The notes below the pieces were generated by a model that searched no databases, had not been told where the DNA came from, and saw only the letters and a program-made list of their open reading frames with translations. From the NCBI GenBank assembly GCA_022539475.1, contig VCMS01000074.1:1-64000 (forward strand): a stretch of 64,000 nucleotides of DNA, read 5' to 3'. The DNA is from Gracilaria domingensis. Its lineage: Eukaryota; Rhodophyta; Florideophyceae; Gracilariales; Gracilariaceae. This document shows, in pieces, positions 1 through 11,111 of this stretch; position 1 is the first letter of the stretch; each line of letters opens with the position of its first letter. The position numbers and the translations under genes were made by a program.

Positions 1-348
1 GTGCCTCGACTTCGGTCAGTTTGTTCGCAGCTGTATGATGCAATACGTGCACTCGAACGCTGGCTAGCTTACACACCTTTCCTCGCTGCTCGCAACTAGT
101 CTCCAAGTGCAACAATGAGCGAAGAGTGTTGTCCCTTGCTCGTTGATCACAACTTGAGACACGTTGAGATGCTTGATCGAGCAGTTGTTGAACGTGTCTC
201 AATCTTTCGCGGTTGCGCGAGGCCAGGTCGTGGTGGCGACAGGGGCTTTGAGTTTGTCCTCCACGTACATGAGAGCGGCTGGGGCCGCAGCTGCGGACTG
301 CAGCGGCCGCGGCTGCGACTGCAGCGGCCGCGGAGACTGGCTCTGCAT
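1..348 (-). pseudogene. NB-ARC-WD40 copy X, N-terminal fragment running off the window
   Basis: This is the 5' end of a sixth family member, read leftward from an ATG whose complement is at 346-348. It aligns with the first ~380 bp of copy A (7350-7730) and keeps the Ala-rich start, the helical region and the CC-like segment. It carries many 1-2 base indels relative to A, so no long frame survives. The density of indels drops to near zero immediately upstream, at 349 onward, where the sequence matches the spacer after 7731 almost exactly. That abrupt change fits low-quality sequence at a contig edge as well as real decay. The rest of the gene lies outside the window. Confidence 0.7.
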
Positions 349-720
349 TCAAGCGTTGAGCTAATGTGAGTGATTCAAACTCGAAAGTAGCAATGGTAAC
401 CGGAGCGGCGTGCGACCGGTGCTTGTGATGCCGAGGCGCGTTCGTTCGGAAAAGCGGGAAACGAGCAGAAAAAAGTCGAGTCGTTCGATTTCGGCAACGA
501 GAAGGTTCGACGACGTATGAGCTGGATTTATTCGACTGAGCAAACCAGCTGCGCCATAGTGGCCAATCTGGTACATCAGAAATGCACGGAGAGGCGGTTT
601 GCGAGGGAATGACGGATAGATGAGTGGAGGAGAGAAGGAGACACTGATGGAGACGATTGATCGACAGCGAAGACTGTCAGTTGGAAGCCCAAGTGATCGC
701 GAGACGCTGATGCCTGCTTG
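349..720 (-). promoter_or_regulatory. Conserved upstream block of the NB-ARC-WD40 genes (copy X)
   Basis: About 370 bp before the start codon is shared by all family members, including the more diverged E (16290-16658) and C (25160-25488). Conserved pieces include a pyrimidine-rich stretch (TCTCCTTCTCTCC region), a CAGATTGGYCACTAT-like box (CCAAT-like on the other strand) and an AT-rich TCGAATAAAT element. Conservation across otherwise diverged spacers suggests a promoter and 5' leader. This is inference; no transcription start is visible. Confidence 0.4.
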
Positions 721-2128
721 AGGAGTTTGAGAGACATGCTGGTGTTGCTAGCTAGTTGTCATACTACAGCAAGGGCACTTGCGCATTGATGTCATGCGAT
801 CGTGGCGTGTGCACATGTACACGTATACGCCGTCATCCATCAATGGCAGATGTGACACTTCGGAACTGAAATCCCTAATTCCCACATGCTGCCTTTTCGT
901 CTTCTCCAACAGTTGTGTACTCCCACAGGCAGCTCCATGATGCTTCTCCTTCATGTTGACGAATGCAGAATTGACTACTTTTGTCCGTTGTCAACATACC
1001 TGGGGACCCTTCTGCAAATCGCACAATGCATCGCGCCCGTGTCAGCTCGGAAGAAAAACGCATATGCGGCGAGACGGCGAGCTACGTGTTGTTGTGCGCC
1101 ATGTGGCGCTTTCCGCACACGCCAATAAAGCGCCGGCAACAAAACGCGCTCGCCGAGTGTGTCGCGCCAAGCGCCGTGTGACCCGCGCGCCACGCCCGGC
1201 ACGTGGCACGCGTCCTCCCGCACGGGCGGCGCGCGCGCGCGCATCGGCGGGTGGGCGGCACGGGCCGCGGGGAGGCCAAAACTAGGACATCGAGAGACAC
1301 ATGGCCACAAATAGCCTACATTTTTCTGTCGTCTCGGCCTCTTTGTTGAATTTCGATGTAGTACACAGTGTACGCTACAGCCGGGATAGCTATCAGTACC
1401 TTTGGTATCTCAATGGCTCTCTGCGCGCCGTAACCCTGATGGTCTTCCAGCGTTGGCACATAATTTCTAACGAGGCAAGAGGGCCCATAGCACAAAGACG
1501 GCGGTATAGGCGTCAATGACGAACCTCGGTTGGTCTGGGCGATTGAGCGGACCATTGCGGTCGACGAGGTCACAAATGGGCTCCCTGGCGACACTCCGGC
1601 GAAGATGCTTGCCAACTGTGTGGCCCACGCCCGAATCTCGAGAGCCAGCGCGAGCATGTCAGTTGACTGGCACACATGTCAGTAGGTGCCCACGTGGACG
1701 CGCTGTCGAAAGGCAGCAATTCCACAACGGCAGCTCCAGCGGCGGCACGCGAGGCCGACGCGTGGCGTCGCCGCGTCGAATCGAATCGCGGCCGTCGAGT
1801 TGGCAGCGCGCGCCGCGCTCCCGCCGTCGGGAGCGACAGCACGGCTGTGACAGCCGCCAGTTGGGCGTCCCTCGCGCAGCTTTTCCTCCCGCAGCTGTTC
1901 GATCTCGCGGGGAGCATTTCCCGGGATGCCGCTCGCACGTGCTGCTCAGCGCGGCTGACTCGCCCTCTGCGGGGCTTCGCGATGGGTCGAGCCCTCCTCG
2001 TCAAAGCTTTCGGTCACGGCCGCGTATGACCTTGCGCAGTGAGTGGCACTGCCTCGGACCACCGCCGGAGAGAGACACGCGACGACAGTTGTTCGGGGGA
2101 AGCAGCCCTCGTCTGTACATCGTCGCAA

Positions 2129-2166
2129 GTGTATGCAGCCATCGCTCGCAACATGGCTGCATACAC
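2129..2166. repeat. 14-bp perfect inverted repeat, 10-nt loop
   Basis: Arms GTGTATGCAGCCAT and its exact complement are separated by ten bases. The same hairpin is at 9515-9552 and 31032-31069, and a variant with a longer stem and different loop is at 23327-23364 in the diverged spacer. Confidence 0.85.
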
Positions 2167-2965
2167 CGCTCCTAATGCCAATAGCTCGTGTTGAAGGAAT
2201 CCTTCAATGATCGGTCTCCCAGCCCTTCTGTCCAGTCGGTACTCGCATGTATACCTCCTGACAGCTCTCTGCCACGCAATTGCCCTTATGCGCTTCCAAC
2301 TGGCGGAAATGATGGCGTATCTTACAACCAAGAAGGGCGCATGGGACAAACCCGAAAAGGGTGGGAGCCAATTGAGATTCGTGGTTGTTTCGAGCGTCTC
2401 AGAGAACATTGCTGGCGAACTGACGGATACGTGGACACGCCTGCAAACTCATGCAGCGTAATCTCAATTCTGGCTTACACAAGGAACTGGAGCCAAAACT
2501 GCAAAACTTGCTTCAATTTTTGCCTTTCTTCGCAAATGATGCTGATCTCTTCAATTCTACGCCGCGTCTTCCCCATCGCGCCCGTCTCCCTTTTTGCGAC
2601 GACCTCTTTCACTTGGGATGTACCAAACGCAGAAACCGTCGCTCACTCCGACAGCCCGCTCCTTGTTTTCTCCGCACTTGCCGCACATGGCCTAACCTTT
2701 TCCTCGCTCCATGTGTGCGAGTAAAACGTGTACAACGGTACGGTACCTCGAATGCTTGCATTCATGTCTGCGCGCATGCCACAACGCAACTCCACCCCCA
2801 ACACGGAGGACCAATTCTTCTTTCTGACAGAGTGCCCCCATAGCTGAGTGACTGTCGGCGTGGGCCGAGTCATGTCGCAGACGCACAAACATGATATCAA
2901 GAAGCGCACTTGTTTGCCAGACAGTTGAAAATCGATCCGGTCACTCAGGCAGATAACGATGTTTC

Positions 2966-3187
2966 CCTGCGCAGGTGCAACCCACGCAGCACGTGGGTAG
3001 CCTACGCAATTCAGTTTACAAACTGAATTCGGTGACGGTGGAACATCTCCACCTACGCAGTGCCTACACTGCGAAGCCATCAACAGCTACTTCAATTTGT
3101 TTGGGGGTTAGCGCTTCGCAGACCAAGCCAGAATCGAAAGTGCCTCGCACCCAGGCATACTAAAACAGGAAGCGTGGCCAGGCTTCC
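2966..3187. repeat. Array of short perfect hairpins (spacer copy 1)
   Basis: Consecutive inverted repeats, most nearly touching: 2966-2975 (10-bp palindrome CCTGCGCAGG), 2980-2998 (7-bp stem), 3008-3029 (10-bp stem, 2-nt loop, AATTCAGTTT arm), 3037-3053 (6-bp stem, GGTGGA arm), 3056-3073 (7-bp stem, CGCAGTG arm), 3140-3150 (4-bp stem) and 3168-3187 (6-bp stem, GGAAGC arm). A longer pairing, GCGAAGC (3071-3077) with GCTTCGC (3113-3119), brackets the middle. Copies are at 10351-10572 and 30012-30233. Confidence 0.85.
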
Positions 3188-3726
3188 AGTGTGGACTGCA
3201 AAATGAGCTCATGTGGTCAAGCGTACCGTTACTCTATCCCTCTGATGATCGCAGCTCCTCGAAAGACAATGGTCTCTATAACAGAGCTCAAATCTTTGTG
3301 GATTGCTCCCCTCTTTCTTTTGCAACTCAAGTACTCTCTTTTTCATTCTTTTACGGCTAATCGAAGCTTTACGACCTTCTCGATGAATGCGTTTTTGAGG
3401 TTTGCTCTATGATTTAGATGGCACAAATTGGAAGTCGACCTCTGCCACACTCTGTTTCAGCAAGCTCCGTTGCACTCGTTCTGTTTTGGCGTTGTTTGGC
3501 CGTCCGTTTGTACACGCACGCTCCAACCGGTATGGAGTGATACGACTGTGCGTTGCGCACATTGGGCAGGCAGCTGAGGCAAGCTTGGCGACGTGGAGCG
3601 GTGCTTTGATGTAAATGTGTTGAGAAAAAGATGGCACTGTCATGAGGCGCGCAATGCGTGAAATGACGAGTTTGATGTTTCTGTTCGTGGCGATTCTGGC
3701 ATATGGCGATGTGACAAAACAAACGA

Positions 3727-6700
3727 TCATTGCTGCGGAAGACAGAATCGCAAACCTCTGCCGGGATTGACCAATGGGGCGAGGAAGAAGCCAAACTGGT
3801 AGCGGCGGCAGGGATGTTCGGATGTGCCAAGCCACAGCTTGCCCTTGTGCGGGGCGTCGAACTCCAGCCTTCTTGACCGCTGCCACCACAGCGGCAGCTG
3901 GTGCGGCGCCGGGTGTGGCACGCACGTGTCGTCGTGCAAGCTGCACAGCTGCGAGGAGTTATCCGCAAGCATCACATCGACAGCGCCGGCGCGCAGCGAC
4001 ACGAAAATCGGAATTTTGCCCGCGAGCGAGAAGCGGTGCGTGGCCACGCGCTGCGCCACGTCCCACACGACCAACACGTCGTCGTCGTATCCCGCCGCCA
4101 CTCGCGCGCCGTCGTCGCACATGGCCACGCACCGTGTCGGCACGGGCTGCAAGTGCGCGCGCAGCGCGTCGCCGACAGCGGCGCCGCGGCGCGTGTCCCA
4201 CACGCGCACGTCGCCGTCACCGTCGCCCGACGCGGCGCGCGAGCCGTCCGCGCACAGCGCCACGCACAACACGTGCTCACCGTGGCCGAGCAGCGCGTCG
4301 CACACGGCGGCGCCGGAGCGCACGTCCCACACGCGCACCGCACGGTCGTGCCGACCGCCGGACGCGAGCCGCCGCGCGTCCGCGCTGAACGAAAGCGCCG
4401 CCACGGTGCGCTCGTGCGCGCGCAGCACCTGCGGCCGCAGCGCGCCGCTGGCGCCGTCCCACAGCCGCACCGTCCCGTCCAGCGACCCCGTCGCAATCCA
4501 CCGCCCGTCAGCGCTCACGCACACACACTCAATCGCCTCCTCATGCGCGTCCTCACCGCGGCTGCCGCTCTCCGCCTGCGCGCCCCTCACATCCCACACT
4601 CGAACGCTTCCGCCATCCATCCCGGCAAGCCCGACAGAGCCGTCTTCACTTGCACCCACGAAACGAACCCAACCACCCCCCGTACCCCCTTGTATCACGC
4701 CTCTTTCGCTCCCATGCTCCCACACGCCATAGCCTCCATCAATTGCACCCCACAAAACCAGTTTCCCATCTTCGCTGAGCGCTACGCTACTCACCCAAAC
4801 TCCGACTTCAACAGAGTTCAAGTAACTTCCGCTCTCAGCGTCCAGCACTCCAATCATTCCACAATACGAAGTTTGCGTTACAATCAGCTCCCCATTTCCA
4901 CTGAAAGCCACACTTGCCACAGAACCATCATTTGGTGCCCGCGCCTCACAGATCTTTTCGCCGCTCTCTGCGTCCCATACGTAAACTCCACCCTTTTCCA
5001 ACCCACAACAAAACTTCCTTCCCGTCGAGCTCACAGCAACGCACTCGACATTCCCTTCTTTCCCACTCACAAGTTCCCGAGGAGATCCACCGCCCTGCAG
5101 GTCCCACGTTACCACATTGCCAACATCTCGCAGCCCACACGCAACCCATCTCGAATCCTCGCTCAAACAAACGCACCAAATCGATGCCGTAGTCTTTCCA
5201 ACACCCGTTCCCACGTCCTTCGCAACGTCCCACTTCTTCACATTATTATCAGCGTCCACATACACAACCAATCGTCCATCTCTCGACAACGCAGCGGATT
5301 TATAGAAACCCATCTCCGTCCCAAAACGGTTTAGACTGCCGTGCGTTAGGTTGTACTTCACTATTTCCAACCGCTCATCATACGAGACCAAGATTGTCAA
5401 CTCACTTTTATGCTTTTGAATACCCAATACGTCCCCCCCCACTTGTATGCTCTCCAAATCAGCCCCCCCAGCAGCCGTCAGAAACCCTTCTTCCGCTCTC
5501 AACCATGCTTCTTCTCTCTTCTCTGCAATCTCCGCAACTTGCTGCAAAAACTCACGCGTCGTCTTACACTTCTTTGAATGCGTTATCAGTCGTCCATACA
5601 GCTGGAACCACACCTCCCGTGGGTTTCGTGACACTGCATCCTGGCTTAGTCTCGCCGCATGTGCAATCACTTCCAGTGCCCTCTTCTTCTCTTCCTTCCT
5701 TTCCATGCTTGAACGACCGAGTGCTGTTTGCCCATTTGAAACTTCACTCTCAACAGCAAAGATTCCACTCTCTGTAAGACGCTTCGCTATCCATTCAGGC
5801 TTCAGTAGCAGCCATACCAATTCTTCATCTTCTCCGGCGTCCTTGAGCAGTCGGCAAACGTTGCTCTCCAGGTACCCATCTCTGTCTTCCACACCCCACC
5901 ATTCTCGTCTTCTGCATTCCTTCATACAGTCTACAACCGGTGCGTCTTCCACAACTGCTGCATTCTGGACAACATCGGCCCTACCTTTGTCCGGCTTCCA
6001 ACAGCACACTTTCTTTAACTTCATCCAAATCCTGCTCTTCTCACCCCAGCAGCTCCCAAATTATTCGGAACCACTTCGGATACTCTGTCAAGTTTAGCAG
6101 TATCATCTCCAATGTACCCATTCAATAATCGCTTAATGTACCTGCCCTTCTCATCTCCCGAATCATGTCGCAACATATCCAAAATGTCGTCATGCACACG
6201 CAGCACCTTCTTCTTCCCTCGAATCGCAACCTCCACCACAGCCACCGAGTCTATAGCTTCCATTACCTTCACAGTCTCACTTGCCTTACTCAATCCCCAA
6301 AGCTTCTGCAGCATCGAGACAGGTACCTCCTGTTGCTTTTCCAGAACACACAACGTTCGAAGCATTTCCCGAATCGGGTACGTAAAAGGCTTTCCTGACT
6401 CCGTCTCTCCTTTCCATCGACGCTCAAGTACTGACATCGAAGTATCAACCACGTTCCTTATCGCACCGTAACCGGGCCAGTGTTCCGTAACCAGTGACTT
6501 CTTTGTGGTCTGCAATTCTTCATGATACATACTCAGTGCATCCTCTTTTGCTTCCGCCATTCGTCTCACGTACTTTCGAACACCGGCACCGGTCACAGCC
6601 AAAAGTAAAGGTATTCCTGCACAAGTCAACAGAATCTCCTCCAACGCCTCCATATTGCTCGGGTTCTGAATCCTGCACTCCTCCAACTCAGCGTGATTCA

Positions 6701-7730
6701 GAAACATGATTCGCGAATCCTCTTCTTTTCTGGCTTCAAACGTTATGAATTCGTCGGCCTTCCGAGCGAGCTCAAGGTCCCTCGTCGTGTACACAAGACG
6801 ACTGTCAGCGTTCATCATATGTGCAAGAATGCGAAATGTCTCCCCATCAAACCCGTTCTCTTCCCATACATCGTCAACCAGGAAGAGACATGTGTGATTC
6901 ACGAACCATTGCCTGGCCTTGTCCACAGCTTCCTGCAGTTTCCTTCCACGTATAGTGTTCGCGAGCTTCTGGTTTCCGGTCTTTTCAACAATCTCCGCAA
7001 TCTTTCCACTGAGATCAACCATTTTAGCATCCGCTCCCAGTTGCATAAACTGCACACCATCCGGAAACCTGCTTTTCACATCAGCCAAACTACTGTTCAA
7101 TCCCCGGAGCGCGCACGTCTTTCCAACTCCGCCCCGCCCGGCAGCCACAACCGCTAGCACTTTGTGCTCCGATGTTCGCAGTACCGCTGCCTTGAGCTTT
7201 CCTTCAGACGTCTGCAAAGATTCGTAATCCAGAGTGAGTCGTGGTGGATTGGGCGGCACAGTTCCATGTTTCAGAAAATGCACATCAGTTTGTGCCAAAT
7301 CATCACCGTCTGTCACTGCCGCTTCTCTCTCTTTTACAAACTCTTCAAACTTCTCCACAGTGCCCTCGACTTCGGTCAAAGTTTGGTTCGCGAGCTGTAC
7401 TCGATGCAATAGCGTAGCACTCGCAACGTCTGGCGCTAGCTTGACACACCTTTCCCTCGCCTGCTGCAACCTAGTTCTCCAAGTGCACAACATATGAGAC
7501 GAAGAGTGTTGTCCACTTGGCTCGTTGATCCAAACTTGAACACGTTGCAGATGTTGATCGAGCAGTTGTTGAACGTGTCTCAATCTTTCGCGGTTGCGCG
7601 AGGCCAGGTCGTGGTGGCGAACAGGGGCTTTGAGTTTGTCCTCCACGTACATGAGAGCGGCTGGGGCCGCAGCTGCGACTGCAGCGGCCGCGGCTGCGAC
7701 TGCAGCGGCCGCGGAGACTGGCTCTGCCAT
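3727..7730 (-). pseudogene. NB-ARC-WD40 copy A, broken by one frameshift
   Basis: The gene starts at 7730 (MAEPVSAAAA) and ends at 3727. The N-terminal frame gives 569 codons (7730-6021): Ala-rich helix, helical CC-like region, P-loop GRGGVGKT, Walker B LFLVDDVW, sensor-like TTRD and the GIPLLL motif of NB-ARC ATPases. The C-terminal frame (6024-3727, 765 codons) holds a linker and a WD40 propeller ending RFCLPQQ. The frames part near 6045, where a run of five G in intact copy D is four G in A. One base restores continuity, so this may be a sequencing error or a very recent mutation. The WD40 half is nearly identical to copy C. By family analogy the product would be a cytosolic STAND ATPase receptor whose propeller binds a ligand; that role is inferred. 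Confidence 0.85.
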
Positions 7731-8110
7731 TCAAGCGTTGAGCTAATGTGAGTGATTCAAACTCGAAAGTAGCAATGGTAACCGGAGCGGCGTGCGACCG
7801 GTGCTTGTGATGCCGAGGCGCGTTCGTTCGGAAAAGCGGGAAACGAGCAGAAAAAAGTCGAGTCGTTCGATTTCGGCAACGAGAAGGTTCGACGACGTAT
7901 GAGCTGGATTTATTCGACTGAGCAAACCAGCTGCGCCATAGTGGCCAATCTGGTACATCAGAAATGCACGGAGAGGCGGTTTGCGAGGGAATGACGGATA
8001 GATGAGTGGAGGAGAGAAGGAGACACTGATGGAGACGATTGATCGACAGCGAAGACTGTCAGTTGGAAGCCCAAGTGATCGCGAGACGCTGATGCCTGCT
8101 TGAGGAGTTT
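7731..8110 (-). promoter_or_regulatory. Conserved upstream block of gene A
   Basis: The sequence matches 349-720 nearly base for base and is similar, at lower identity, to the blocks before E and C. It likely contains the promoter and 5' leader of gene A. It also has the AT-rich TCGAATAAAT-type element on the minus strand. Confidence 0.4.
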
Positions 8111-9514
8111 GAGAGACATGCTGGTGTTGCTAGCTAGTTGTCATACTACAGCAAGGGCACTTGCGCATTGATGTCATGCGATCGTGGCGTGTGCACATGT
8201 ACACGTATACGCCGTCATCCATCAATGGCAGATGTGACACTTCGGAACTGAAATCCCTAATTCCCACATGCTGCCTTTTCGTCTTCTCCAACAGTTGTGT
8301 ACTCCCACAGGCAGCTCCATGATGCTTCTCCTTCATGTTGACGAATGCATAATTGACTACTTTTGTCCGTTGTCAACATACCTGGGGACCCTTCTGCAAA
8401 TCGCACAATGCATCGCGCCCGTGTCAAGCTCGGAAGAAAAACGCATATGCGGCGAGACGGCGAGCTACGTGTTGTTGTGCGCCATGTGGCGCTTTCCGCA
8501 CACGCCAATAAAGCGCCGGCAACAAAACGCGCTCGCCGAGTGTGTCGCGCCAAGCGCCGTGTGACCCGCGCGCCACGCCCGGCACGTGGCACGCGTCCCT
8601 CCCGCACGGGCGGCGCGCGCGCGCGCATCGGCGGGTGGGCGGCACGGGCCGCGGGGAGGCCAAAACTAGGACATCGAGAGACACATGGCCACAAATAGCC
8701 TACATTTTTCTGTCGTCTCGGCCTCTTTGTTGAATTTCGATGTAGTACACAGTGTACGCTACAGCCGGGATAGCTATCAGTACCTTTGGTATCTCAATGG
8801 CTCTCTGCGCGCCGTAACCCTGATGGTCTTCCAGCGTTGGCACATAATTTCTAACGAGGCAAGAGGGCCCCATAGCACAAAGACGGCGGTATAGGCGTCA
8901 ATGACGAACCTCGGTTGGTCTGGGCGATTGAGCGGACCATTGCGGTCGACGAGGTCACAAATGGGCTCCCTGGCGACACTCCGGCGAAGATGCTTGCCAA
9001 CTGTGTGGCCCACGCCCGAATCTCGAGAGCCAGCGCGAGCATGTCAGTTGACTGGCACACATGTCAGTAGGTGCCCACGTGGACGCGCTGTCGAAAGGCA
9101 GCAATTCCACAACGGCAGCTCCAGGCGGCGGCACGCGAGGCCGACGCGTGGCGTCGCCGCGTCGAATCGAATCGCGGCCGTCGAGTTGGCAGCGCGCGCC
9201 GCGCTCCCGCCGTCGGGAGCGACAGCACGGCTGTGACAGCCGCCAGTTGGGCGTCCCTCGCGCAGCTTTTCCTCCCGCAGCTGTTCGATCTCGCGGGGAG
9301 CATTTCCCGGGATGCCGCTCGCACGTGCTGCTCAGCGCGGCTGACTCGCCCTCTGCGGGGCTTCGCGATGGGTCGAGCCCTCCTCGTCAAAGCTTTCGGT
9401 CACGGCCGCGTATGACCTTGCGCAGTGAGTGGCACTGCCTCGGACCACCGCCGGAGAGAGACACGCGACGACAGTTGTTCGGGGGAAGCAGCCCTCGTCT
9501 GTACATCGTCGCAA

Positions 9515-9552
9515 GTGTATGCAGCCATCGCTCGCAACATGGCTGCATACAC
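9515..9552. repeat. 14-bp perfect inverted repeat (spacer copy 2)
   Basis: Identical in sequence to the hairpin at 2129-2166, offset 7386. Confidence 0.85.
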
Positions 9553-10350
9553 CGCTCCTAATGCCAATAGCTCGTGTTGAAGGAATCCTTCAATGATCGG
9601 TCTCCCAGCCCTTCTGTCCAGTCGGTACTCGCATGTATACCTCCTGACAGCTCTCTGCCACGCAATTGCCCTTATGCGCTTCCAACTGGCGGAAATGATG
9701 GCGTATCTTACAACCAAGAAGGGCGCATGGGACAAACCCGAAAAGGGTGGGAGCCAATTGAGATTCGTGGTTGTTTCGAGCGTCTCAGAGAACATTGCTG
9801 GCGAACTGACGGATACGTGGACACGCCTGCAAACTCATGCAGCGTAATCTCAATTCTGGCTTACACAAGGAACTGGAGCCAAAACTGCAAAACTTGCTTC
9901 AATTTTTGCCTTTCTTCGCAAATGATGCTGATCTCTTCAATTCTACGCCGCGTCTTCCCCATCGCGCCCGTCTCCCTTTTTGCGACGACCTCTTTCACTT
10001 GGGATGTACCAAACGCAGAAACCGTCGCTCACTCCGACAGCCCGCTCCTTGTTTTCTCCGCACTTGCCGCACATGGCCTAACCTTTTCCTCGCTCCATGT
10101 GTGCGAGTAAAACGTGTACAACGGTACGGTACCTCGAATGCTTGCATTCATGTCTGCGCGCATGCCACAACGCAACTCCACCCCCAACACGGAGGACCAA
10201 TTCTTCTTTCTGACAGAGTGCCCCATAGCTGAGTGACTGTCGGCGTGGGCCGAGTCATGTCGCAGACGCACAAACATGATATCAAGAAGCGCACTTGTTT
10301 GCCAGACAGTTGAAAATCGATCCGGTCACTCAGGCAGATAACGATGTTTC

Positions 10351-10572
10351 CCTGCGCAGGTGCAACCCACGCAGCACGTGGGTAGCCTACGCAATTCAGT
10401 TTACAAACTGAATTCGGTGACGGTGGAACATCTCCACCTACGCAGTGCCTACACTGCGAAGCCATCAACAGCTACTTCAATTTGTTTGGGGGTTAGCGCT
10501 TCGCAGACCAAGCCAGAATCGAAAGTGCCTCGCACCCAGGCATACTAAAACAGGAAGCGTGGCCAGGCTTCC
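10351..10572. repeat. Array of short perfect hairpins (spacer copy 2)
   Basis: Same array as 2966-3187, offset 7385, with every stem intact. Confidence 0.85.
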
Positions 10573-11111
10573 AGTGTGGACTGCAAAATGAGCTCATGTG
10601 GTCAAGCGTACCGTTACTCTATCCCTCTGATGATCGCAGCTCCTCGAAAGACAATGGTCTCTATAACAGAGCTCAAATCTTTGTGGATTGCTCCCCTCTT
10701 TCTTTTGCAACTCAAGTACTCTCTTTTTCATTCTTTTACGGCTAATCGAAGCTTTACGACCTTCTCGATGAATGCGTTTTTGAGGTTTGCTCTATGATTT
10801 AGATGGCACAAATTGGAAGTCGACCTCTGCCACACTCTGTTTCAGCAAGCTCCGTTGCACTCGTTCTGTTTTGGCGTTGTTTGGCCGTCCGTTTGTACAC
10901 GCACGCTCCAACCGGTATGGAGTGATACGACTGTGCGTTGCGCACATTGGGCAGGCAGCTGAGGCAAGCTTGGCGACGTGGAGCGGTGCTTTGATGTAAA
11001 TGTGTTGAGAAAAAGATGGCACTGTCATGAGGCGCGCAATGCGTGAAATGACGAGTTTGATGTTTCTGTTCGTGGCGATTCTGGCATATGGCGATGTGAC
11101 AAAACAAACGA

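Larger units (their letters stand above)
349..3726. repeat. Spacer copy 1 between X and A (3.4-kb intergenic repeat)
   Basis: This spacer is almost identical to 7731-11111 (direct, offset about 7382-7386) and to the reverse complement of 29473-32853. The three copies differ by scattered single bases and small indels. The part next to gene X (349 to about 720) is the conserved upstream block of the family. The middle is GC-rich (about 1140-1290 and 1690-2030). Open frames exist on both strands, but none keeps its frame between copies or resembles a known protein, so I call no gene. It contains a 14-bp perfect hairpin (2129-2166) and a hairpin array (2966-3187). Confidence 0.8.
7731..11111. repeat. 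Spacer copy 2 between A and B
   Basis: This is a direct copy of spacer 1. It includes the upstream block of gene A (7731-8110), the 14-bp hairpin (9515-9552) and the hairpin array (10351-10572). Small indels make it a mosaic relative to the other two copies: at 9121-9131 it shares a G with spacer 3 against spacer 1, while near 10218 it lacks one C found in spacers 1 and 3. I see no convincing gene. Confidence 0.8.

Noticed and set aside
953-1310. Arg/Ala-rich overlapping frames on both strands
   Set aside because: They come from a GC-rich patch, and their frames change between spacer copies because of one-base indels.
2188-2724. 178-codon plus-strand frame conserved between spacer copies
   Set aside because: Conservation reflects near-identity of the whole spacer, and there is no protein-like pattern or homolog in the diverged spacer.
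3901-5334. 477-codon plus-strand frame opposite the WD40 part of copy A, and its counterpart at 27865-29298
   Set aside because: It is the antisense shadow of GC-rich WD40 repeats; it is Arg/His/Pro-rich with no domain pattern, and the minus-strand frame has clear WD40 motifs.
6030-6060. Programmed ribosomal frameshift in copy A
   Set aside because: The intact paralog D reads straight through the same place with one more G; no slippery heptamer or downstream structure is needed.
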